Positions 50,541 through 60,301 of a DNA stretch of 64,000 nt are shown in pieces. The notes beneath the pieces are model-generated. The model made no database searches and was not told the origin of the DNA. It saw only the letters and a list, made by a program, of their open reading frames with translations. The position numbers and the translations under genes were made by a program. Position 1 is the stretch's first letter; the number at the start of each line of letters is the position of its first letter. Source of the stretch: Brevundimonas sp. UBA4553 (GTDB lineage Bacteria; Pseudomonadota; Alphaproteobacteria; Caulobacterales; Caulobacteraceae); the NCBI RefSeq assembly GCF_002387245.1, contig NZ_DGLD01000006.1, forward strand, positions 92,575-156,574. The letters run 5' to 3'.

Positions 50541-51640
50541 GCATACGTCTTGGCCGCATCGAGCGCTATGTTCTGGTCCAGCAGCTACGCGCTCTGGCCG
50601 TCGCCCTCGCCGTCATTTCCGCCCTGGTGATGCTGATCGACTTTGTCGAAGTCTCGCGAGGCCTGAACTCGTCGGGCGAGTTGTCGAGCGCCCGGATCTT
50701 CGGCCTCGTTTTGCTGAAGTCCCCGTCAGTCGTCATCCAGTTGCTGCCGTTCGTTTTCCTGTTCGGCACTCTGGCGGCCTTCGTAGGCCTGAACCGGCGA
50801 AGCGAGCTGATCGCCATGCGGGCGGCGGGCGTTTCAGCCTGGCGCTTCGTTCTGCCTGCTGCTGGCTGCGCACTGGTTCTGGGCGTTCTGACCGTCACCC
50901 TGCTCGGCCCCCTGGCGGCAGCGGGCGACGGCATGTGGCAGCGTGAAAGGAGCAGGATTTCCGGCACGTCTCCCGGCGCCGAGACCCAGCAAGCCGTCTG
51001 GTTGCGCGAAGGGGACGCCGCCCGTCAGATGATCATCCGCGGCGCGCGGCAGGAACAGGCGACAGGGCGGCTGCTAGACGCCACCTTCTTCATCTACACG
51101 ACCACGGCCAGCGGACGCAGAACCTTTACCGAACGGATCGACGCCGCTTCGGCCTCGCTGACGGCTGGCCGCTGGCGCCTGACCGACGCCACAGGCGCTC
51201 AAACCGGCCAGCGTGCGGTGCGCTACGCCACCCTGGACCTTCCTTCGAACCTTGCAGACAAGGAAGCCTTCCAGCGATTTGCTCGGCCTCAGTCGACGCC
51301 CTTCTGGTCCCTGCCGAACCAGATTCAGCGGATCGAGGACGCGGGCTTCGCTTCGACCGCCTATCGCTTGCGCCTGCAACAGTTGCTGGCGACGCCGCTG
51401 ATGTTCGCCGCCATGTCCATCTTGGCGGCAGCCTTCTCGCTGCGCCTGATGCGGCTGGGTGATCTGGCGAAGATGGCCGTGGCGGCCGTCGTGCTCGGCT
51501 TCGCCTTCTTCTTCGTGAATCAGTTCTCGTCGGCCATGGGCTCGGCCGAGGTGGTGCCACCGTTCCTGGCGGCCTGGCTCCCCCCAGTGCTGACAGCGCT
51601 CGCCGCCTTTACCTTGCTGTTCTATACCGAAGACGGCTAA
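50537..51640 (+). CDS. lptG: LPS export permease LptG
   Basis: Second membrane subunit of the LptB2FG exporter. A GTG at 50537 overlapping the lptF stop as GTGA gives 367 residues (VSIRLGRIERYVLVQQLRAL). Three helices, a periplasmic domain and three C-terminal helices follow, with the coupling segment LNRRSELIAMRAAGVSAWRF. The frame remains open upstream inside lptF but without similarity. lptD follows after 25 nt. Confidence 0.93.
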   Translation: MSIRLGRIERYVLVQQLRALAVALAVISALVMLIDFVEVSRGLNSSGELSSARIFGLVLLKSPSVVIQLLPFVFLFGTLAAFVGLNRRSELIAMRAAGVSAWRFVLPAAGCALVLGVLTVTLLGPLAAAGDGMWQRERSRISGTSPGAETQQAVWLREGDAARQMIIRGARQEQATGRLLDATFFIYTTTASGRRTFTERIDAASASLTAGRWRLTDATGAQTGQRAVRYATLDLPSNLADKEAFQRFARPQSTPFWSLPNQIQRIEDAGFASTAYRLRLQQLLATPLMFAAMSILAAAFSLRLMRLGDLAKMAVAAVVLGFAFFFVNQFSSAMGSAEVVPPFLAAWLPPVLTALAAFTLLFYTEDG

Positions 51641-51665
51641 TCGGACGGCTTCCGGTCGCCGGGCA

Positions 51666-54134
51666 ATGAGTGGATTCCGTATGAGTGATCGCAGCACCAA
51701 CCGAAACGGAGCCCTGCGCGCCCGGCTCCTGGCCGGTGCTGCGGTTGTCGCCTGCTTTCACGCCCTGCCGGCGATGGCTCAGAGCGAATCGCGCCCTGCC
51801 CAAGCGCCCACAGCGCCAAGCCAGGCCGGCGCGGACGGGCTGGAGCCTGGCGCCCTCTACGTTGACGCCAATTCCGCCAGCCGTCAGGGCGACGTCATCA
51901 CCGCCGAGGGGACGGCTACAGATCGAATCTTCGCTCGCATCCGCGACCATAGTCTGCGAGCCGAACACCTCACGTATGACACCAGCAGTGGTGTCGCGAC
52001 CGCAGAGGGGCGCGCTGAAATCATAGCGCCTGACGGGTCGGTCGTTCACGCCAGCCGGCTCGAGCTGGAATCGGATCTTGAAGCCGGGGTCGCGGTGGAT
52101 CTGGCCATGCGTCTGGCCAATGGCGCGAGCCTGATGGCTGCGACCGCCGTGCGACGGTCCGAGAATGTCAGCGAACTGAACCGCGTGATCTTCACGCCCT
52201 GCCCGATCTGCGACGTGAACGGACCGAAGCAGCCCAGCATTTCGATCCAGGCCGACAAGGCTGTTCAGGATCAGGACCTGCGCGCCATCCTGTATCGCAA
52301 CGTCGTCTTCCGCCTCGGCGGCGTTCCGATCTTCTACCTGCCAGCCTTCGCCCACCCCGATCCCAGCGTGGAACGGGCGTCAGGCTTCCTCATTCCCTTC
52401 CCCGATTTCGACGAGGGGCGCGGGGTTTCGCTGGAAGTTCCGTATCTGCATGTCGTCTCGCCATCCGAGGATTGGCTGATCAGCCCGCAGATCAACACCG
52501 ATGTCGCGCCCTTCCTGAACCTGCAATGGCGCCGACGGTTCGACACCGGCACGATCGTCGTCCGCGGCGGTTACACCTATGAGCGCAACTTCGGTGACTT
52601 CGACCAGGACGGCGACGGTGACGCCGAGAGCAATGTCCGTTTCGGCGACAGAACCAGCCGCAGCTATCTTCTGTCGCACGGCGAGTTTGATCTTCAGGGG
52701 CCCTGGCGCTGGGGCTTCACGGCCGAGCGCACTTCGGACAAGACCCTGTTCGACCGCTACAGCATCCGCGACACCTATCAAGATAACGGCCTCTACTACG
52801 GCGACCGGCGCCGGCTGATCAGCCAGCTGTACGCCGAGCGCCAGACTCAAAGATCCTACCTGTCGATCGCGGCGTTCACGATGCAGAGCCTGCGGGTGGC
52901 GGAGTTCGATCCGGTGACGCCCGCCCTTAACGTCTTTGAAGACGACAAAACCCTGCCCCTGGTCGCACCGCTGATCGATGGGCGGTGGGAAGCGGACAAC
53001 CCGGTGTTCGGCGGCCGACTACGCTTGCGGGGGTCCGCCGTGGCCCTGACGCGCGACGCCTACGTCGGCTCTCCTACCCTGTCGCCCGAGCTGATTCCGC
53101 CCGGACCGACCGACGGCCTCCCCGGGGTCGACAGCCGCCGCATCACCGGTCAGGTCGATTGGCGGCGCACGGTGATCTCACCGCTGGGCGTGCGATGGGA
53201 GCCGTTCGTAGATGCGCGTTACGACGTCTATTCCGTCGATGACCTGCCGCCGATGATGGGTGTTGATTCGAACGACATTCTCACACGGGGCAGAGCCAGC
53301 GCCGGCGTCGACGTCAGCTACCCGCTTTATCGTCGCCTGAGCGCGGAATCCGATCTAATTCTGGAGCCGATGGCCCAGGTTTCGATATCGACCGACGCCG
53401 ATCTGGACCCGCGCATCCCCAATGAGGACAGCCAGACGCTGGAACTCGACCATTCGTCCCTGTTCCGGATGGATCGTTTCCCCGGCTACGATCTGATGGA
53501 AGGCGGCCTGCGGTTCACGGCCGGCGCTCGCGCGACCCTGCGCTGGAGCGACAATCGTTCCGCCAGCCTGTTCATCGGCCGCAGCATTCGCGCTGACGAT
53601 CAGCCGGCCTTCCTGACCCCGACGCCGGATGATCCGGACCGTCTCTACGACCCGTCCGGCCTTGCTGGTCGCACCTCGGACTGGGTGGTTCAGGCGACTT
53701 TCGCGCCGTCGGACCGCATTCGCGGCTGGGCGCACGCCACGATCGATCCGAACGGCGAGGTGCGTCGGGCTGAGACGACCGTCGATGGTCGATGGGGCCG
53801 ACGCAACCTGGCCAGCCTCAGCTATATCATCGACCGCTCGAACCCGGTCGCCGGGCCGCTGAACCGCAACTACGAATTCGTCCAGCTTACGGGCCAGCAA
53901 TTCGTCTACGGCAACTGGGGCGTCACGGTGAACGGCATCGCCGATCTGGAACGCGACATCATCACCCGCTCGGAAGTCGGGCTCCTCTTTGACGATGACT
54001 GCTTCCGTGTTGAGTTGGGTTGGCGTCGCGACAATACTCGGGTGCGCCCAACCGGGCCCTCGGAAGGGGTCTATATTCGACTTAACCTCGCCACTTTTGG
54101 AGGTTCAGGCTATGAACGCGATGATATGCGCTAA
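51666..54134 (+). CDS. lptD: LPS-assembly outer-membrane protein LptD
   Basis: Outer-membrane barrel that inserts lipopolysaccharide at the cell surface. In 822 residues there is a signal peptide (to about 38, PAMAQ), an OstA/LptA-like jellyroll (about 55-190), and the LptD barrel domain with many aromatic-ended strands. The mature protein has three cysteines: CPIC (179, 182) and Cys779 near the C-terminus; E. coli uses four. A second ATG at 51681 is an alternative start. It forms a unit with lptFG and the chaperone surA downstream. Confidence 0.93.
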   Translation: MSGFRMSDRSTNRNGALRARLLAGAAVVACFHALPAMAQSESRPAQAPTAPSQAGADGLEPGALYVDANSASRQGDVITAEGTATDRIFARIRDHSLRAEHLTYDTSSGVATAEGRAEIIAPDGSVVHASRLELESDLEAGVAVDLAMRLANGASLMAATAVRRSENVSELNRVIFTPCPICDVNGPKQPSISIQADKAVQDQDLRAILYRNVVFRLGGVPIFYLPAFAHPDPSVERASGFLIPFPDFDEGRGVSLEVPYLHVVSPSEDWLISPQINTDVAPFLNLQWRRRFDTGTIVVRGGYTYERNFGDFDQDGDGDAESNVRFGDRTSRSYLLSHGEFDLQGPWRWGFTAERTSDKTLFDRYSIRDTYQDNGLYYGDRRRLISQLYAERQTQRSYLSIAAFTMQSLRVAEFDPVTPALNVFEDDKTLPLVAPLIDGRWEADNPVFGGRLRLRGSAVALTRDAYVGSPTLSPELIPPGPTDGLPGVDSRRITGQVDWRRTVISPLGVRWEPFVDARYDVYSVDDLPPMMGVDSNDILTRGRASAGVDVSYPLYRRLSAESDLILEPMAQVSISTDADLDPRIPNEDSQTLELDHSSLFRMDRFPGYDLMEGGLRFTAGARATLRWSDNRSASLFIGRSIRADDQPAFLTPTPDDPDRLYDPSGLAGRTSDWVVQATFAPSDRIRGWAHATIDPNGEVRRAETTVDGRWGRRNLASLSYIIDRSNPVAGPLNRNYEFVQLTGQQFVYGNWGVTVNGIADLERDIITRSEVGLLFDDDCFRVELGWRRDNTRVRPTGPSEGVYIRLNLATFGGSGYERDDMR

Positions 54135-54230
54135 GCATGGCGTACAGGGGCGCGCGCCCTCCGCGGTTCAGCATCGTCCATGACGCCGCTGAACGGGGGA
54201 CGAGACGGCTTTAGGGAATCAGGACTGACG

Positions 54231-55583
54231 ATGCGTTTGATGCGTTACACGACGGGCGTGGCCATGGCCGCCCTCATGGCTGGGACGGCTGTCGGTCAGT
54301 CCGCTGCTCAGACGACGCCGGCCCAACCGGCGCCGGCTGCAGGAACGCTTAATCCGGCTGCTGAGGAAGCGCCTCAACGGGCCACGGCTGCGCCGCAGTT
54401 CCGCCTGTCGGACGGCATCATCGCCACTGTGAATGACAGGATCATCACAGGCTTCGACCTGCGCCAGCGCATGCTCGTCATCATGGCCATGTCGCAGGTT
54501 CAGCCGACCGAAGAAAATATCGCCGCCATCCAGCAACAGGCGTTGAACGATCTGATCGAACAACACCTGCAGGCCGCGGAACTGACCAAGTACGAGACGC
54601 TCAAGATTTCGGACCAGGAAGTCGACGAGGAAATCGCCGCCATGGCGCGCGAGGCCGGCACCACGGGGCCCAGCTATCTGGCCTTCCTCGAACAGGGCGG
54701 CATTCGCCCCCAGGCGTTCCGCGAACAGCTTCGCACCGAGATCGGCTGGCGTGAGTTGGTCGGCGGTCGTTTCCGCGATCGCGCCAAGGTCAGCCGCGCC
54801 CAGGTCGATCAGGCCATGCGGCAGATGACCGAATCCGCCACCAAGCCCCAATATCTCGTCGGCGAAATCTACCTTGAGGCCAGCCGCGTCGGCGGCATGC
54901 AGGAAGCCATGAACGGCGCACGCCAACTGGTCCAGCAGATGGTTCAGGGTGCCCCCTTCATGGCCGTCGCCCGCCAGTTCTCGGCCGCTCCCTCCGCCGC
55001 ACGCGGTGGTGACGCAGGCTGGGTGGTCCAGGGCACGGTCCAGCCCGCGCTTGAGCAGGCGATGGAAGCCCTCAGCGTCGGTCAGTTGTCCAACCCGATT
55101 CCCGTCGAGGGCGGCGTCTACATTCTGTACATGCGTGACAAGCGATCGGGCGCCGCAACCAGCCTGGTCCAGATGAAGCAGATCATGATCGAGGTTCCGG
55201 AGACCGCCAGCGAGTCGGAGGTCGCCGCCGCAACCCAGCGTCTGGAAGCCATCCGCAGCGGGACGACCTGCGACAACATCCTGCAACGCGCACGTGCAGA
55301 GCAAGGGATGCTAGGTGCTGACCTCGGCGAAAGCGATGTGGCCAACCTCCTGCCCCAGTTCCAGCAGGTCGCCCGGTCGGCCGATGTCGGAACCGTCAGC
55401 AGCGTCGTGCGCACCCCGCTGGGCGTGCACATCCTGGCCGTCTGCGGTCGCCGCCTGGGCGGCCCCGAAGCGCCCTCGGCCCAACAGGTTGAATCGCGCC
55501 TGCAGAATCAGAACTACGCCATGTTGGGCCGTCGCTATCTACGCGATCTGCGGGCCGACGCCCTGATCGAAATCAAGCAGTGA
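54231..55583 (+). CDS. surA: SurA-like periplasmic peptidyl-prolyl isomerase
   Basis: Periplasmic chaperone for outer-membrane proteins. The ATG at 54231 has an AGGA site and begins a signal peptide (about 1-26), giving 450 residues. A SurA N-terminal chaperone region (about 55-180: VNDRIITGFDLRQRM, ALNDLIEQHLQAAE) precedes a parvulin domain (GGDAGWVVQGTVQPALEQA) and a C-terminal helix. Its position between lptD and pdxA-rsmA matches the conserved lptD-surA-pdxA-rsmA cluster. Its stop shares a base with the pdxA ATG. Confidence 0.9.
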   Translation: MRLMRYTTGVAMAALMAGTAVGQSAAQTTPAQPAPAAGTLNPAAEEAPQRATAAPQFRLSDGIIATVNDRIITGFDLRQRMLVIMAMSQVQPTEENIAAIQQQALNDLIEQHLQAAELTKYETLKISDQEVDEEIAAMAREAGTTGPSYLAFLEQGGIRPQAFREQLRTEIGWRELVGGRFRDRAKVSRAQVDQAMRQMTESATKPQYLVGEIYLEASRVGGMQEAMNGARQLVQQMVQGAPFMAVARQFSAAPSAARGGDAGWVVQGTVQPALEQAMEALSVGQLSNPIPVEGGVYILYMRDKRSGAATSLVQMKQIMIEVPETASESEVAAATQRLEAIRSGTTCDNILQRARAEQGMLGADLGESDVANLLPQFQQVARSADVGTVSSVVRTPLGVHILAVCGRRLGGPEAPSAQQVESRLQNQNYAMLGRRYLRDLRADALIEIKQ

Positions 55584-56599
55584 TGACCGGACGGCCGCTC
55601 ATCGTCACGATGGGCGACCCCGCCGGCGTGGGGCCGGAGATCATCGCCAAGGCGTGGCCCATTCTGGCCACGCCGCCCGGCCCTCTGGCGCCCGTCACCC
55701 CCTTTGCTGTCATCGGCGACGCCGACGTGCTTTCGGCCCGGGGCGCCAAGGTCGAGCGGATCTTCGCCCCGTCCGACGCCGTGGCCGTGTTCGGTCGCGC
55801 GATTCCCGTCCTCCACGCACCCGCTCCTGCGCCGGTGACGCCGGGCCAGCCAGATCCGCGCAACGCGCCTGCTGTGGCCGACTGGATAGAACGCGCCGTA
55901 GGTTTGACCCTGTCGGGAGAAGCCTGCGGGGTTGTTACAGCCCCCATCGCCAAGGCGCCGATGTACGCCTCAGGCTTCCGGTTTCCCGGTCACACCGAGT
56001 TCATCGCCGAACTGACCGCAGACATGCCCTTCGGCGGCACGCGCGGCCCGGTCATGATGCTGACGGCCAAGGACCTGCGCGCGTGCCTGGTGACCATCCA
56101 CGTCGCAATCGACCAGTTGCCAGAGCTTGTGACCGCCGAGCGCGTCATGCGCGTCGCCCGGGTCGTCCACGAATCCATGAAGCGCGATTTCGGCATCGCC
56201 GCGCCGCGCCTGGCGCTGGCCGCCCTGAATCCCCACGCGGGCGAAGGGGGGGCCATCGGCTTGCAGGAAATCGAAGTGCTGCGCCCCGCCGCCGCCGCGC
56301 TGCGCGCTGAGGGGTTGAACATCACCGACCCCCTGCCCGCCGACACCCTGTTCCACGAGGAGGCCCGCGCCCGCTACGACGCGACCGTCTGCCTCTATCA
56401 CGACCAGGCCTTGATCCCGGTCAAGACGCTCGACTTCTGGGGCGGGGTCAACGCAACGCTCGGCCTACCCATCGTGCGCACTTCACCTGACCACGGCACC
56501 GGCTTCGACATCGCCGGCAAGGGGATCGCCCGCGCCGACAGCTTCATCGCCGCTGTGCGACTGGCGTCAGAGATGGCGGTGGCGCGCGCCACGCGCTAA
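55583..56599 (+). CDS. pdxA: 4-hydroxythreonine-4-phosphate dehydrogenase
   Basis: NAD-dependent oxidation of 4-phosphohydroxy-threonine, giving the aminoketone that PdxJ (also in this window) uses. The 338-residue protein has the family start IVTMGDPAGVGPEI, GFRFPGHTEF with a metal-binding His, ALNPHAGEGG and YHDQALIPVKTL, and a conserved TSPDHGTGFDIAG near the end. The ATG at 55583 overlaps the surA stop (TGATG). rsmA follows after 9 nt. Confidence 0.95.
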   Translation: MTGRPLIVTMGDPAGVGPEIIAKAWPILATPPGPLAPVTPFAVIGDADVLSARGAKVERIFAPSDAVAVFGRAIPVLHAPAPAPVTPGQPDPRNAPAVADWIERAVGLTLSGEACGVVTAPIAKAPMYASGFRFPGHTEFIAELTADMPFGGTRGPVMMLTAKDLRACLVTIHVAIDQLPELVTAERVMRVARVVHESMKRDFGIAAPRLALAALNPHAGEGGAIGLQEIEVLRPAAAALRAEGLNITDPLPADTLFHEEARARYDATVCLYHDQALIPVKTLDFWGGVNATLGLPIVRTSPDHGTGFDIAGKGIARADSFIAAVRLASEMAVARATR

Positions 56600-56608
56600 G
56601 GCGTCCGT

Positions 56609-57418
56609 ATGACGGACCTTCCTTCCCTTCGCGAGACGCTCGACGCCCACGGCCTGTTGGCCAAGAAGAGCTTCGGTCAGCATTTCCTGCTGGACCTGAA
56701 CGTGACGCGAAAGATCGTCCGCTACGCCGGACCGTTCGACGGGCGCGCCGTGATCGAGGTCGGCCCCGGCCCCGGAGGCCTAACCCGCGCCATTCTGGAA
56801 AGCGACGCCGGCAAGGTGGTGCTGGTCGAGAAGGACCCGCGCTTCATCCCTCTTCTGTCCGAACTGGATGACGGTTCGGGCCGTCTGTCCATTGTCGAAG
56901 GCGACGCCCTCAAGGTCCGAGAGGCCGAACTGGTCGAGGGTCCCGCCCACCTGGTGTCCAACCTGCCCTACAACGTCGGCACGCCGCTGTTGATCAAGTG
57001 GCTGACCGGGCCATGGACGCCCTGCGCCCTGACCCTGATGTTCCAGAAGGAGGTGGCCGAACGGGTCGTGGCCACGCCCGGCGACGACGCCTATGGCCGC
57101 TTGGCCGTCATCACCCAGGCGGTGGCCGAGGCCCGCATCGTCATGCACCTGCCAGCCGCCGCCTTCACCCCGCCGCCCAAGGTGGCCTCGGCGGTCGTGC
57201 ACGTGGTCCCGCTGGCTGACCGTCCCTCGCCTGAACGGTTGAAGAAGCTGGAACGCGTCACCGCCGCCGCCTTCGGCCAGCGCCGCAAGATGCTGCGCTC
57301 CAGCCTGAAACAGCTCGGCGGCGCCGCCCTGTGCGAAACAGCCGGCATCGAACCCGACGCCCGCGCCGAAGTCATCGACATCGCTGGCTTCCTCCGCCTG
57401 GCAGACGCCCTGCAATGA
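56609..57418 (+). CDS. rsmA: 16S rRNA (adenine1518/1519-N6)-dimethyltransferase
   Basis: Dimethylates two adjacent adenosines in 16S rRNA helix 45 late in 30S assembly. The 269-residue protein carries KKSFGQHFLLD, the SAM-binding EVGPGPGGLT and the adenine-methyltransferase motif NLPYN. Its stop overlaps the following aminotransferase ATG (ATGA). Loss of this gene causes kasugamycin resistance in many bacteria. Confidence 0.96.
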   Translation: MTDLPSLRETLDAHGLLAKKSFGQHFLLDLNVTRKIVRYAGPFDGRAVIEVGPGPGGLTRAILESDAGKVVLVEKDPRFIPLLSELDDGSGRLSIVEGDALKVREAELVEGPAHLVSNLPYNVGTPLLIKWLTGPWTPCALTLMFQKEVAERVVATPGDDAYGRLAVITQAVAEARIVMHLPAAAFTPPPKVASAVVHVVPLADRPSPERLKKLERVTAAAFGQRRKMLRSSLKQLGGAALCETAGIEPDARAEVIDIAGFLRLADALQ

Positions 57419-58572
57419 CCGTTGCAATCGACCCCTTCCGCGCCATCAGCGTCAGCCGACTGGCCCATGAACTGAAGGCACAAGGCCGCTCGATCATCCA
57501 TATGGAGTTCGGTCAGCCCTCGACCGGGGCGCCCGCCGCCGCCATCGCCCAGGCGCACCACATTCTGGACTCAGAGCCTGGCGGTTACTGGGAAAGCCCG
57601 GCCCTGCGCGCCCGCATCGCCAAGCTCTACGACGATCGCTATGGCGTGACCGTCGATCCCGAGCGAGTGGTGATGACGGCGGGCGCCTCGCCCGCGCTGG
57701 TGCTGGCTTTGATGATGCGCTTCCAGCCCGGCGACCGCGTGGCCATCGCCCGTCCTGGCTATGTCGCCTATCGTAACACGTTGAAGGCCCTGCACATGGA
57801 GCCGGTCGAGATCGACTGCGGCCCCGAGGTGCGGTTCCAACTGACCGCCGAGGCCCTGCGCGCGCTGAATTCGGCGCCCGCAGGCGTCATCATCGCCAGC
57901 CCGGCTAACCCGACCGGCACCATCATCCCCGAGACCGAACTTAAGGCCATCGCCGAGGTCTGCCGCGAGCGGAACATCTCTGTCATCTCGGACGAGATAT
58001 ACCACGGCCTATCCTACACCGGTCCAACTCCATCCATGCTTCAGTTCGAGCCGAACGCATTGATCGTCAACAGCTTCTCCAAATACTGGAGCATGGCGGG
58101 CTGGCGTCTGGGCTGGCTGATCCTGCCTGAGGCCGAGGTGCCCCAGGCCCGCGCCCGCGTCGGCAACATGTTCCTGACCCCCGCCACGCTCAGCCAGCAC
58201 GCCGGTCTGATCGCCATGGACTGCGAGAACGAGCTGGAGGCCAATATCGACGTCTACCGCGCCAATCGCGCCTTGATGTTGGACGCCCTGCCGGCCATGG
58301 GCCTGCGCTCCATCGCCCCGCCCGACGGCGCCTTCTACATCTACGCTGACATCGGCCACCTGACCGACGACAGTATCGGCTTCTGCGAGGCCCTGTTGCG
58401 CGAAACCGGCGTGGCCACCGCCCCCGGCGTCGACTTCGACCCGGTCAACGGCCACCGCTTCATCCGCTTCAGCTTCGCCGTCTCAACGGCCCAGGTCGAG
58501 GACGCCCTGGCCCGCATCAAGTCCTTCTTCGCCGCCAGAACAGCGGCCGCCGAGGAACGTCTCAGCGCCTAG
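57415..58572 (+). CDS. Class I/II pyridoxal-phosphate aminotransferase
   Basis: A 385-residue fold type I aminotransferase. The PLP Lys is K223 in NSFSKYWSMAGWRLGW; NPTG (SPANPTGTIIPE) and an Arg near the C-terminus (GHRFIRFSFA) bind cofactor and substrate carboxylate. Family-level similarity suggests an aspartate/aromatic or LL-DAP-like aminotransferase, but the substrate is not determinable. It is coupled to rsmA by ATGA, with no obvious link to ribosome work. A ribosome-binding site for the ATG lies in the rsmA end. Confidence 0.88.
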   Translation: MTVAIDPFRAISVSRLAHELKAQGRSIIHMEFGQPSTGAPAAAIAQAHHILDSEPGGYWESPALRARIAKLYDDRYGVTVDPERVVMTAGASPALVLALMMRFQPGDRVAIARPGYVAYRNTLKALHMEPVEIDCGPEVRFQLTAEALRALNSAPAGVIIASPANPTGTIIPETELKAIAEVCRERNISVISDEIYHGLSYTGPTPSMLQFEPNALIVNSFSKYWSMAGWRLGWLILPEAEVPQARARVGNMFLTPATLSQHAGLIAMDCENELEANIDVYRANRALMLDALPAMGLRSIAPPDGAFYIYADIGHLTDDSIGFCEALLRETGVATAPGVDFDPVNGHRFIRFSFAVSTAQVEDALARIKSFFAARTAAAEERLSA

Positions 58573-58608
58573 GGGCGTTCGACAGAGCCCGAAACCTTCG
58601 GAGCCTTC

Positions 58609-59655
58609 ATGTCGAAATCGCGTCTCTTTGCTTCCGCCGCCCTGCCTTTCGCTCTGGTCTTCCTGACCGCCTGCGGATCGCCTGCCGAGACGCCAAAACC
58701 GGAACAACCACCCGCCGCTGCACCGATGCCTACGCTCACGCGAGAGGCAATTGAAGCGGCAGTGTTCGAGGCCGCGCCGCCGCCCGCCAACGACCAGACG
58801 ACGACTGTTTCGCCCGATCCGGCGATCGCACGCGCCCAGATCCTGCTGGACCGCGCCAACTTCTCGCCTGGCGTGATCGACGGCCTGGGCGGCGACAATA
58901 CGCGTCAAGCCATCGCTGCGTTCGAGAAGGCCGCCGGCTTGCCTGAGGATGGGGTGCTGGACGCAGAGGTTTTTCAACGACTGACCGCAGGCGACAACGG
59001 CCGCGTCACGGCTGACTACACGATCACCACCGCCGATCTGAGCGGGCCATTCATCGGGCAAGTCCCGTCGGACTTGCAAGCCATGTCGAAGCTGACGACC
59101 GTCGGATACGCCACGCCGCTGGAAGCCCTGGCCGAGAAGTTCCATATGACCGAAGGTCTGCTTCGCGCCCTCAATCCCGGCGTTGATTTCGGCAAGGTAG
59201 GTCAGAAGATCGTGGTCGCGTCGGTCGCCCAGACTGATTTGGCGGCCGATGTGGCGCGCATCGTGGTGGACAAGGCCGAACGCTCTGTCCGCGCCTACGA
59301 CGCCAATGACCAACTTCTGGCTTTCTACCCGGCCACCATCGGCAGTTCAGCCAGGCCGGCGCCGTCGGGCGATCTGAGCGTGATCGGCGTCGCGCCCGAG
59401 CCCAACTACACCTACGACCCCGACCGCGTCAGCTATGACCGGGGCGACCGCAAGGTCATCGTGCCGCCGGGGCCGAACAATCCGGTCGGTTCGGTATGGA
59501 TCGACCTGTCGCGCGACACCTATGGCATCCACGGCACGCCGGACCCGTCCAAGGTCGGCAAGACCTTCTCCAGCGGCTGCGTGCGCCTGACCAACTGGGA
59601 CGCCGAACAGCTGGCGTCGCGGGTCAAGCCGGGCGTGCGGGTGGTCTTCCGCTAG
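58609..59655 (+). CDS. L,D-transpeptidase lipoprotein (YkuD) with peptidoglycan-binding domain
   Basis: A 348-residue predicted lipoprotein (lipobox LTAC, Cys22). After a Pro-rich linker comes a peptidoglycan-binding_1 domain (about 70-130: AQILLDRANFSPGVIDGLGG), a LysM-like stretch (about 155-205) and a C-terminal YkuD catalytic domain. The active site is HGTPDPSKVGKTFSSGCVRL with His308 and the nucleophile Cys324. Such enzymes make 3-3 crosslinks in peptidoglycan or attach proteins to it. It converges with gmk, the stops being 4 nt apart. Confidence 0.92.
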   Translation: MSKSRLFASAALPFALVFLTACGSPAETPKPEQPPAAAPMPTLTREAIEAAVFEAAPPPANDQTTTVSPDPAIARAQILLDRANFSPGVIDGLGGDNTRQAIAAFEKAAGLPEDGVLDAEVFQRLTAGDNGRVTADYTITTADLSGPFIGQVPSDLQAMSKLTTVGYATPLEALAEKFHMTEGLLRALNPGVDFGKVGQKIVVASVAQTDLAADVARIVVDKAERSVRAYDANDQLLAFYPATIGSSARPAPSGDLSVIGVAPEPNYTYDPDRVSYDRGDRKVIVPPGPNNPVGSVWIDLSRDTYGIHGTPDPSKVGKTFSSGCVRLTNWDAEQLASRVKPGVRVVFR

Positions 59656-59659
59656 ACGG

Positions 59660-60301
59660 TCAGACCACTTCCTTCAGCAGAGCGCCCTTGTAACCCTCGA
59701 CCCAGAGATTGCGGGCGCGGCGGCTGCGTTCGGCGTGATAGATGTGCGCCAGTTCGGCGTAGCTGCTGTCGAAGTCCTCGTTGACCAGGACGTAGTCGAA
59801 CTCGTCGCAGTGTTCGATCTCGCCCTTGGCGTTGGCGACGCGGCGTTCGATCACGTCGTCGGCGTCCTGCGAGCGCGTCACCAGACGGCGGCGCAGTTCC
59901 TCCAGGCTGGGCGGCAGCACGAAGACGCGAACGGCGTCGCCGGGGCATTTGGCGGCGACATCGCGGGCGCCCTGCCAGTCGATGTCGAACAGGACGTCGC
60001 GGCCCTCAGCCAGAGCGCGATTCACCGGGGCCGCCGGCGAGCCATAGCGGTTGCCGTGCACGTCGGCCCATTCCAGGAAGGCGTCGCCGTCGATCAGGCG
60101 CTGAAATTCCTCGTGGCTGACGAAGTTGTAGTCACGGCCGTCGACTTCGCCCGGACGGATGCCCCGCGTGGTCATGGAGACCGACAACTCCAATCCCTTG
60201 TGATCCGCCATCAGGCGTCGGCACAACGACGTCTTCCCGGCCCCCGACGGACTGGCCACGATCAGCAGGACGCCACGGCGGGGGGTGCGGTTATTCGACA
60301 T
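59660..60301 (-). CDS. gmk: Guanylate kinase
   Basis: Phosphorylates GMP to GDP. The 213-residue protein has the P-loop SPSGAGKT (17-24), the GMP-binding SMTTRGIRPGEVDGRDYNF (within 41-59) and a lid region. It overlaps the end of yicC by 11 bp, and the yicC-gmk pairing is widely conserved in proteobacteria. Confidence 0.96.
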   Translation of the reverse strand: MSNNRTPRRGVLLIVASPSGAGKTSLCRRLMADHKGLELSVSMTTRGIRPGEVDGRDYNFVSHEEFQRLIDGDAFLEWADVHGNRYGSPAAPVNRALAEGRDVLFDIDWQGARDVAAKCPGDAVRVFVLPPSLEELRRRLVTRSQDADDVIERRVANAKGEIEHCDEFDYVLVNEDFDSSYAELAHIYHAERSRRARNLWVEGYKGALLKEVV